From assembly GCA_041846495.1 (NCBI GenBank), contig JBGZEX010000046.1, positions 1 through 12,394 of the forward strand: a stretch of 12,394 bases of DNA. The letters are read 5' to 3'. The translations under genes and the position numbers were made by a program. The notes under the pieces are model-generated. The model ran no database searches and was not told the DNA's origin. It was given only the letters and a program-made list of their open reading frames with translations. This DNA is from JBGZEX01 sp041846495 (GTDB taxonomy: Bacteria; Bacteroidota; Bacteroidia; Bacteroidales; Marinifilaceae). Each line of letters begins with the position of its first letter. Within the stretch, counting starts at the first letter, position 1. Below, in pieces: positions 6,002 to 12,394 of this stretch.

Positions 6002-7360
6002 TTAATAGAATTTAATTTCGGTCTTAGGTAAAGGCAATACATAAACCTCCTTACCTCCTTTTTTCTTCGTCCAGAGAATATTTTGCTCTCCTCTGCGTTT
6101 ATAACAGAAAAACTCCTGTCCTTCGCCGTAAAACTCCTTACGGTATTCTCCGGCTACGAATTCATTCTTCTTTTCCGCATTATCTATAACGGGAGCGGTC
6201 ATATTCCGGGCAACGACCAAAGCATCGATCAAGGGTTGGTAAACACTGCCGACATCGGCACATTCGATTGCTATCAAATACATTTCGTACAAACGGATAA
6301 GGGGGATTTGCTGCAACCCTGCCGAAGCCGCTCCCTCCTGTCTGTATTTGGTCAGCACATAACGTGTCTTAGACTTATCTTCTATTTCTTCCCATAAATA
6401 GGTAAGACGAAAATCCGTAATATCCGACCGAAAAACATCTTTCTGCACTTTTTCCTTATTCTTATGAACGCCTCCGGCCCGGAAGAAATAAGCCGTAACC
6501 TGCTCTTCCAAATCGTAATGATGCAAGGCGAAAATAAATTCCGGATACGCTATTTTGCCGCCGGTGGCGAAATCCTGTCCCGAATTCAATCGGAATTTCT
6601 TATCTTCAATGATAAGACCGGCATATTTCCCCGCATTCTTCTTATCTCCCACCCACATGTAATAACGGGCTTTCAAAGCCAATACCGCCCAATAATTCAT
6701 ACGGTTTTCCCGATAAGAATAAAAATCGTCCTCCATCCCTTTCATATCCGCATCCTTTAACAAAGCCTCCGCCTCGTCCAAATCCTTTACCAAAAAACTT
6801 ACGTATTCGTCCCATGTATTCGGAAGTTGATTTTCCCTGGAAACGATTCGGGCATAGGTCAATATTTTAGCCCCTGTTTTTTCGGCAGGAACCGGTCCGA
6901 AAAGTCTCAACAAATCCAAATGACAGAAAGCCCGCAATCCCAGGGCCTCTCCTTTAATCAAAGCATACATATCCGGACTCAATACGCCGTTATCGATATA
7001 TTTCAACAAATTGTTGATATTGACTATTACATTATAGAATTTCTCATACATCGCACGAATCTCCCGCACGACCTCTTCATTATCGTAATCGTAATCACTG
7101 ATATAACCGCTCAAACTCTCGGGAGATGCTTCCCAATGCTGGGCCAGATATTCCACGAAATCCATACTCAGATTTTTTTTGTAAAGCTTATCGCTCTTCA
7201 ATCCTATATATATGCCGGTAAGTGCATTTTTAAAACCGGCTTCATCGGAAAACATTTCCTTTTCGTCCAATCTGTTTTTCGGAGCGACTTCCAGCCAATC
7301 ATTGCATCCGGTCATAAAAAGGATGCAACTTCCGACTATTGCACATATAATTTTTTTCAT
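6002..7360 (-). CDS. SusD/RagB-like nutrient-binding outer-membrane lipoprotein
   Basis: SusD-like proteins form the surface lid on the SusC barrel and capture the substrate. The signal peptide of 18 residues ends at Cys19 (FMTG-C), followed by NDWLEVAPKNRL, the typical mature start. The helical core signature GEALGLRAFCHLDLLRLFGP is near 137-156. The C-terminal signature YRKEFYGEGQEFFCYKRRG comes about 40 residues before the end, and the protein closes with LPLPKTEIKFY. At 452 residues it is on the short side for the family, which often runs to 500-600, so the substrate-facing loops may be reduced. The ATG is nine bases after the susC stop. The partner is the SusC protein upstream; ligand identity cannot be deduced. 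Confidence 0.93.
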   Translation of the reverse strand: MKKIICAIVGSCILFMTGCNDWLEVAPKNRLDEKEMFSDEAGFKNALTGIYIGLKSDKLYKKNLSMDFVEYLAQHWEASPESLSGYISDYDYDNEEVVREIRAMYEKFYNVIVNINNLLKYIDNGVLSPDMYALIKGEALGLRAFCHLDLLRLFGPVPAEKTGAKILTYARIVSRENQLPNTWDEYVSFLVKDLDEAEALLKDADMKGMEDDFYSYRENRMNYWAVLALKARYYMWVGDKKNAGKYAGLIIEDKKFRLNSGQDFATGGKIAYPEFIFALHHYDLEEQVTAYFFRAGGVHKNKEKVQKDVFRSDITDFRLTYLWEEIEDKSKTRYVLTKYRQEGAASAGLQQIPLIRLYEMYLIAIECADVGSVYQPLIDALVVARNMTAPVIDNAEKKNEFVAGEYRKEFYGEGQEFFCYKRRGEQNILWTKKKGGKEVYVLPLPKTEIKFY

Positions 7361-7369
7361 ATCCTGTAT

Positions 7370-10300
7370 TTAAAATATTGCTGAAAACGAAAAAGCAAAC
7401 CGTCTTGAAAACGGATACATAATTCCTCTTTCCTGTTTAACGCTCGATATATGGAACAAATTATCCGTATTGAACATAAGGGACAGGTTCCGGCATCCTA
7501 AAATACGATTCGTCAACGAAGAGTCGAAATCGTATTTCAACTGCAAACTCTGGCATTCCAACGCATTTTCTTTTTGTACGAACCGGGAAGACATAAAAGT
7601 AGGCCTTTTATCCCTAACGTCCTTAAAGAAAGTATGATCTCCCGGCCTAATCCATCGGTCCCGGTAAACCCGGCGATCCACATTATATTTCAAATCCGCA
7701 TTCTCCACCCTGCCGACCAAGGTTGCATTGTACTTATAACCGCCCAAGCGATATCCGAAAGAAAGGTTCAGACTCCAATTGCGACAGGTAAACATCGTAT
7801 TGATATTCCCTCTGTATTTGGGATCTTCCACGCCGAAAGCCTTTTTATCCCGGGCATCCCATGTATAAGTTACATTTCCGAAACGATCCTCAAACAACTC
7901 CCTCCCCGTACTCGGGTCTATACCGAGAGAAGGAACCACATAAATTGTCCGCAAAGCCTCTCCTTCGCGATACATGAAATGCGGATTTTGTCCTCCTCTC
8001 CGCTCCAATTCCTCGTTGGCCTGCTTCAAAGCATCCGAAATTTTCAGGATTTCGTTCTTCTCGTAAATAAAACTTGCGGAAACCGACCATATCGTATTTC
8101 TCTCCGTATCCCGGAGTATATAGGCGGATAGCGACATTTCCACTCCTTTATTTCCCACTTCCCCCACATTGGCCGTATAGCTCGGGAATCCGTTCGCCAA
8201 AGCCAAATCCATTTCCGACAGCAAATTATTGGTTTTATCTCTATATATGTCGGTTATCAATTTCATGCGATTATTGAGAACGCTCAACTCTATTCCCAAA
8301 TTCCACTTGGTCGTATTCTGCCATTTCAAATCTTCGTTCGCCAACCCCATCAAATGACTGCCGAACCAATGGCGATAGCGGTCGTTCGTATAATATTCAT
8401 ACATACCCAAGGCCTGATAAGGATTGAAATTGACCGCCCCGGTCAAAGCATAAGAAGCCCGCAACTTCAAACGGTCCAACCAATCCGCCCCGGTAAGAAA
8501 TTTCTCCCGATGGATATTCCATCCTAAACCGAAAGAGTAAAAAGGTGCGAAACGGCGGGAGCTGCCGAATTGGGAAGCTCCGTCTACACGGTAGGCTATA
8601 TCCGCAAAATAAAGATTGTCGTAATTATAATTTATGTTTCCCGTCAACCCTATGCGGCGATTTACCGATTCCGTACCCGAAGGCTTTTTATCTTTCTCGT
8701 ATTGAAGCGCCATGGACAGAAATCTTATATTGGAATAAGGGAAACCTTCTGCCGAAAACGTATACGTATGCTGCCTGTCTTGTGCCATACTGTAATTCAC
8801 TCCCGCATACAATTCGTGTTTCCGGCCGAAGACTTTGAAATAACTCAAAGTCGCATCCCAATCGTAACGGAAATCCTTTCCTGAAGAATATACATATTTC
8901 CCCTTGCGGAAAATTTCTTTTTCCGAATAATCCTTAAAATCCGTATGGTCGGCAGGTTTGAAATTATCGTAATCACGTACGGTTTTCACGATGCCTATAC
9001 GGGCTCTCAATGTCAACTCCTCCACGGGATGCCATTCCAAATCGAAACGATCGGTAATGGAAGTATGGGTATTTTTATCCACCAAATCCAAGGTCGCATT
9101 ATAAAGCGGATTGGAAGGGGCGACATTCCAGAAATAATTCCTTTCTTCCAATTCTTTCAATACCTTTCCATCCTTATCGTATCCCCTCCAATAAGGATTC
9201 AGCACCACGTAATCGGCAAAAGAACCGTAAGGAGAATTATTGGATTCTCCCAATCCTATTTCCAAATTATTCCGCAACGACAAGGTTTTATAGGTATACA
9301 ACATATCCGAACTCCCGTTGAAACTCTTACGATCGGAACCTTTCATCACCCCGAGAATATCGTTATAGTGCAAAGAGGCCGAATAACGGAATCCTTCTTC
9401 TCCGCCTCCTTCCAAACGCAGGTTATGCCTGTGGCCTATTCCCGTACGCAAGGGCTTCGCAAGCCAGTAAGTATCCACACCTCTTTCGATTTCCTCCAAT
9501 ATCCTCGTATATCTCTCCCTCAATTCCATTTCGAAATGACTCCATTTATCGAAATACATACCGGCATCGGCTTCCAACTGCAATTTCTCTGCGGCATTCA
9601 GCACATCGTAATCGCTGAGATCGGGCACTTCGATATTCACATTCCCCCGATAGGAGAGATAGATCCTGCCTGCCTGGGGCTTTTTGGTCTCGATTATGAT
9701 AACTCCGTTGGCTCCGCGCGAGCCGTAAAGAGCCGTTGCGGACCCGTCTTTCAAAATAGTAACCGAAACGACATTCTCTTCATTCATATCCAACATCCGG
9801 CTCAGGGAAATTTCGAATCCGTCCATTATAATCAGCGGAGTATTCAGATTTACCTTGGTCTCGTTTTTAAGTTCCTCCACCGTCGGCAAACTCGAAGTTC
9901 CCCGAATCTGCACTTCCGGCAAATGATTGGGATCCGAACCGTAAATATTATTCCCGATAAGGTTGAATGTGGGATCTACATTTTTCAATGTAGTCAACAA
10001 ATTACGTCCCCGAAAGGATTTAAGTTCTTTTTCGGTAATCACGGAAACGGAACCGGTAAAACTCTCTTTGGATTTTTCGAATATCCCGGTTACGACCACT
10101 TCCTCCATTTCCGATATCTCGGCTTCCATTTTCACCCGTATATCCTTTTGTCCGGCATACTTCACTTCCACGGATTTCATTCCGATAAATGAAAACACCA
10201 ACACCGTTTCCTTATTTTCCCGGGGCAGTTTCAAACGGAAATTCCCTTCGCTGTCGGTAGACACTCCGGATTGAGTTCCCTTAATCACAACGGTAACCCC

Positions 10301-10726
10301 GGGCAAAGGCCTGTTTTGGGGATCCACGACTATCCCCCGGATCGTCTTTTCCCGCTCCTGCTCGGACGAAACGGGAAGTTTCCGGATTATAATCGTCTTG
10401 TCGGCGACTTCATACCTCAAATCCGTACCCTCCAAATAGATTCTCAACACATCGTCCACGCCGGCATCCTTCAGCCGAATATCCCGACGGGCGACTTCCC
10501 GCAAATCGACATCGCTATACACGAAACTGAAATCGGATTGCTTCCGTATCTCGTTGATTGCTTCTTTTAAAGTGGCATTCCGAAGATCCAGGTTCAATCC
10601 TCCCGATTGCAAACAGGGCATCGCCTGAATTTCAAATGCAAAAAACAATACAAATAAGATTTTCATCTCCGAAAAACGAATAAACCTTTTTACACCCCGG
10701 CTCAGGGCATAAGTTTTTCTTTTCAT
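7370..10726 (-). CDS. SusC/RagA-like TonB-dependent outer-membrane transducer with STN domain
   Basis: This 1118-residue TonB-dependent barrel imports the ligand held by the SusD lid. In order: an extended N-terminal export signal (about 1-36), a secretin/TonB short N-terminal (STN) domain at about 43-115, a carboxypeptidase-regulatory-like beta domain at about 128-200 (IRGIVVDPQNRPLPGVTVVI), a TonB-box-like EEVVVTG at 208-214, the plug with the SusC signature ILKDGSATALYGSRGANGVI (324-343), and a barrel from about 350 ending in a terminal Phe (FSFSAIF). The STN domain marks it as a signalling transporter that contacts FecR in the periplasm. ATG 10726 is favoured. An in-frame TTG at 10750 follows a G6 run, and an in-frame ATG at 10666 (MKILFVLFFAF) is a shorter alternative. 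It sits 30 bases after fecR. Confidence 0.93.
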   Translation of the reverse strand: MKRKTYALSRGVKRFIRFSEMKILFVLFFAFEIQAMPCLQSGGLNLDLRNATLKEAINEIRKQSDFSFVYSDVDLREVARRDIRLKDAGVDDVLRIYLEGTDLRYEVADKTIIIRKLPVSSEQEREKTIRGIVVDPQNRPLPGVTVVIKGTQSGVSTDSEGNFRLKLPRENKETVLVFSFIGMKSVEVKYAGQKDIRVKMEAEISEMEEVVVTGIFEKSKESFTGSVSVITEKELKSFRGRNLLTTLKNVDPTFNLIGNNIYGSDPNHLPEVQIRGTSSLPTVEELKNETKVNLNTPLIIMDGFEISLSRMLDMNEENVVSVTILKDGSATALYGSRGANGVIIIETKKPQAGRIYLSYRGNVNIEVPDLSDYDVLNAAEKLQLEADAGMYFDKWSHFEMELRERYTRILEEIERGVDTYWLAKPLRTGIGHRHNLRLEGGGEEGFRYSASLHYNDILGVMKGSDRKSFNGSSDMLYTYKTLSLRNNLEIGLGESNNSPYGSFADYVVLNPYWRGYDKDGKVLKELEERNYFWNVAPSNPLYNATLDLVDKNTHTSITDRFDLEWHPVEELTLRARIGIVKTVRDYDNFKPADHTDFKDYSEKEIFRKGKYVYSSGKDFRYDWDATLSYFKVFGRKHELYAGVNYSMAQDRQHTYTFSAEGFPYSNIRFLSMALQYEKDKKPSGTESVNRRIGLTGNINYNYDNLYFADIAYRVDGASQFGSSRRFAPFYSFGLGWNIHREKFLTGADWLDRLKLRASYALTGAVNFNPYQALGMYEYYTNDRYRHWFGSHLMGLANEDLKWQNTTKWNLGIELSVLNNRMKLITDIYRDKTNNLLSEMDLALANGFPSYTANVGEVGNKGVEMSLSAYILRDTERNTIWSVSASFIYEKNEILKISDALKQANEELERRGGQNPHFMYREGEALRTIYVVPSLGIDPSTGRELFEDRFGNVTYTWDARDKKAFGVEDPKYRGNINTMFTCRNWSLNLSFGYRLGGYKYNATLVGRVENADLKYNVDRRVYRDRWIRPGDHTFFKDVRDKRPTFMSSRFVQKENALECQSLQLKYDFDSSLTNRILGCRNLSLMFNTDNLFHISSVKQERGIMYPFSRRFAFSFSAIF

Positions 10727-10756
10727 AATTTCATATTTAAGATTAAACAATCCCCC

Positions 10757-11920
10757 CTATTTCACGACCACCGTATTTTCGTCTATCGCAAATTTCACCT
10801 TCCCCGTCTGTTCCAATAATTCCAACACTCCTGCGATTTTTTCGTATTTCTTTATATTCAAAGAATAGGGAATATGCCGGACTTCCGGATTTTCGTATCG
10901 CAATTCGAAAGAATACCACCGGGACAATATATTCAATACCTGCTCTAAAGGAGAGTTGTCAAATACCAATCGCCCGTCTTTCCAACCCACATAAAGTTCC
11001 GTATCCACCCGGCGTACGGACAATCCCCCGGTATTCCCGTCGAATACGGCCTGTTCTTCCGGCGACAACAACACCTCCTTGTCTCCATAACCCACTCTGA
11101 GCCTCCCCGATACGAGGGTCGTCAATATATCGGATTCTCCCGGATAAGCATAAAGTCCGAAAGAAGTACCCAACACCTCTATTTCCAACTGCCGGGCCTC
11201 CACGATAAACGGTTTGCTCTCATCCCGCTCCACTTCGAAATAAGCCTCTCCCTCCAAAACCACCCGACGTACTCCGTCCGTAAAACAAACCGGATATTTC
11301 AAAACGGAGCCGGCATTCAAAAACACCCTGGTCCCATCCGACAATGTCAATCGGTATTCTCCGCCGCGGGGCACTCTCAACGAATGCCATTCGGGTGTGG
11401 AAACATTCTGCGTCCCCCTATATGTCAACGAATCCGAATTCCCCGACAATACGAGTCCCGCATCCGTCGTCAGCCTGTAATCTTTCCGGTCTTTCAAATC
11501 GATTCGGGAGTTGTCCGGAAATTCGAGAACCGCACGAAAACATCCGGGCTGCATGAATTCCGGCTCTACGCCTTTACTCGTCCCGTACTCCCGCAAAAAC
11601 AGAAGTCCGCCCCCGAAGGACAACAGCAAAATACATACTGCGACCATCCCGGATACCCGTTTCCGGATTGCTCTATTCCGAACGGCTACCGTACGTTTTC
11701 TTATCGCCATCCACTCTTTTCCCGATTTTCCCGCATCCCCCGTACAACATTTCATACCTTCAATCCAATGAGAGGATTTTAACATCTCCTGGAAGAGATT
11801 TTCGTTCTTTAAAGAAGAGCTGCGCCAGGCATTCAACTCCTCACGCTCATTTTCCTCTAATTCGTCCAGAATATGGTGCGCTATCAAACGGCTGACTCTC
11901 TTTTGTTCCTTTATATCCAT
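10757..11920 (-). CDS. FecR-family anti-sigma factor
   Basis: FecR proteins span the inner membrane, bind an ECF sigma factor in the cytoplasm and read the STN domain of a TonB-dependent transducer in the periplasm. The 387 residues show a charged cytoplasmic anti-sigma segment (1-88), one membrane helix at about 91-109, the FecR domain at about 178-276 (VPRGGEYRLTLSDGTRVFLN, then VLEGEAYFEVERDESKPFIV), and a C-terminal DUF4974-type domain at about 317-385 (LVFDNSPLEQVLNILSRWYS). That last domain resembles an STN fold and probably docks the SusC STN. I use ATG 11920, not the in-frame TTG at 11941. It follows the sigma gene by 73 bases, in which I see no clear promoter, and precedes susC by 30 bases. 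Confidence 0.93.
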   Translation of the reverse strand: MDIKEQKRVSRLIAHHILDELEENEREELNAWRSSSLKNENLFQEMLKSSHWIEGMKCCTGDAGKSGKEWMAIRKRTVAVRNRAIRKRVSGMVAVCILLLSFGGGLLFLREYGTSKGVEPEFMQPGCFRAVLEFPDNSRIDLKDRKDYRLTTDAGLVLSGNSDSLTYRGTQNVSTPEWHSLRVPRGGEYRLTLSDGTRVFLNAGSVLKYPVCFTDGVRRVVLEGEAYFEVERDESKPFIVEARQLEIEVLGTSFGLYAYPGESDILTTLVSGRLRVGYGDKEVLLSPEEQAVFDGNTGGLSVRRVDTELYVGWKDGRLVFDNSPLEQVLNILSRWYSFELRYENPEVRHIPYSLNIKKYEKIAGVLELLEQTGKVKFAIDENTVVVK

Positions 11921-11993
11921 AATGCGATAAAGCCTTTTCAATAGAACACGCTATATCCCTTTTTGTGTAATACGAAAAACGATTTTTTTAAAT

Positions 11994-12394
11994 TTACCCG
12001 ATAAGCAAAAGCAGCATCAGAATATTCTTCAACCGTTCCCGCATATAACGATTGGCATTGGCTTTGTGTTTTTTTACCGTATTTATCGAAATATGAAGCA
12101 ATTCCGCTATTTCTTCGTATTTCTTACCGTCGAGACTAAGCCGGTAGACTTCCCGGCAAGCCGGAGGCAATTCGTTAAAAACCGCCGTCAACAATTCGAA
12201 TACTTCAGCCTCCAATATATAATCCCAAAAAGATTCATACTCCTCTTCCCGAAGCACGGCTTCCGCATAACGATTTACCACTTTCCGATGGCGGACGATA
12301 TTGAGACAACGGTTTTTTATCGCCGTATAAAGAAAAGACTTCAAAGATTCCTCCGTTTCGAAATCCCTCCTTTTCTCCCACATACTTACGAACA
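11994..12394 (-). CDS. ECF RNA polymerase sigma factor, Bacteroides-type, 5' end beyond window
   Basis: The frame is open through the right edge; 132 residues are visible, ending in TAA. Upstream of the first in-window ATG (12383) the codons FVS continue in frame and give FVSMWEKRRDF, the conserved region 2 sequence. The gene therefore starts outside the window and the ATG is internal. Region 2 continues with ESLKSFLYTAIKNRCLNIVR. Region 4 contains LPPACREVYRLSLDGKKYEE and the helix-turn-helix IAELLHISINTVKKHKANA that recognises the -35 region. The product ends in a hydrophobic tail (MLLLLIG). About 50-60 N-terminal residues should be missing. Adjacent FecR is the expected anti-sigma partner, and the target is presumably this operon's own promoter, also outside the window. 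Confidence 0.93.
   Translation of the reverse strand, partial: FVSMWEKRRDFETEESLKSFLYTAIKNRCLNIVRHRKVVNRYAEAVLREEEYESFWDYILEAEVFELLTAVFNELPPACREVYRLSLDGKKYEEIAELLHISINTVKKHKANANRYMRERLKNILMLLLLIG

Noticed and set aside
8945..10192. A 415-codon plus-strand open frame antisense to the SusC gene.
   Set aside because: It lies wholly inside a clearly coding TonB-dependent receptor gene, its product is dominated by His/Ile/Phe/Gln as expected of a shadow frame, and it has no recognisable domain or promoter.
10752..10757. A run of six G (minus strand) between fecR and susC, considered as a phase-variable tract.
   Set aside because: Six bases is too short to be a convincing slippage switch, and it lies outside the preferred susC reading frame.
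11921..11993. A possible separate promoter between the sigma gene and fecR.
   Set aside because: The 73-base gap is A/T rich, but I find no TAnnTTTG octamer with a -33 element, so co-transcription is the simpler reading.
1..12394. CRISPR arrays, tRNA or rRNA genes, insertion sequences or phage genes.
   Set aside because: No tandem repeats with spacers, tRNA cloverleaf sequences, transposase motifs or terminal repeats were seen on either strand.

Overview
This window looks like chromosomal DNA of a Bacteroidales bacterium. The evidence is a complete ECF sigma / FecR / SusC / SusD locus with accessory lipoproteins, promoters of the Bacteroidetes type (a TAnnTTTG -7 box), A-rich rather than Shine-Dalgarno-like sequence before start codons, and housekeeping proteins that read as Bacteroidetes versions. 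Pairing a DUF4843 lipoprotein with a PKD-like lipoprotein behind SusC/SusD, under a dedicated sigma/anti-sigma pair, is to my knowledge common in Odoribacteraceae-like gut genomes (Butyricimonas, Odoribacter). The genus is an inference.

Layout, left to right. The left edge holds the 5' end of guaA (GMP synthase) on the minus strand, cut by the window. A 238-bp divergent interval follows, with an 11-bp inverted repeat abutting a perfect 20-bp palindrome. Then come glsA (glutaminase) and a DedA-family membrane protein on the plus strand, each with its own recognisable promoter. These converge on a minus-strand exbB-exbD pair, an inner-membrane proton-channel/energy-transducer unit with no tonB beside it. 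The right three quarters (about 3.65-12.39 kb) is one minus-strand array, in transcription order: ECF sigma factor (its start lies beyond the right edge), FecR-like anti-sigma, SusC-like TonB-dependent transducer with an STN domain, SusD-like lipoprotein, DUF4843 lipoprotein and PKD-like lipoprotein. The last five are separated by only 9-30 bases. A candidate terminator hairpin follows the last gene.

How the genes fit together. The SusC barrel with its SusD lid would import an unknown ligand across the outer membrane. The N-terminal STN domain of SusC would signal ligand occupancy to the periplasmic part of FecR, which controls the ECF sigma factor that presumably transcribes the operon. The two small lipoproteins are likely surface accessory subunits. 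No glycosidase, protease or inner-membrane transporter is encoded here, so the substrate cannot be read from the window. ExbB/ExbD could energise such TonB-dependent transporters, but their proximity may be accidental.

The points most worth checking are the double dyad between guaA and glsA, the short predicted 5' leaders of glsA, dedA and exbB (with spurious TTG starts inside the -7 boxes of glsA and exbB), and the enzyme-free sigma-regulated uptake operon.
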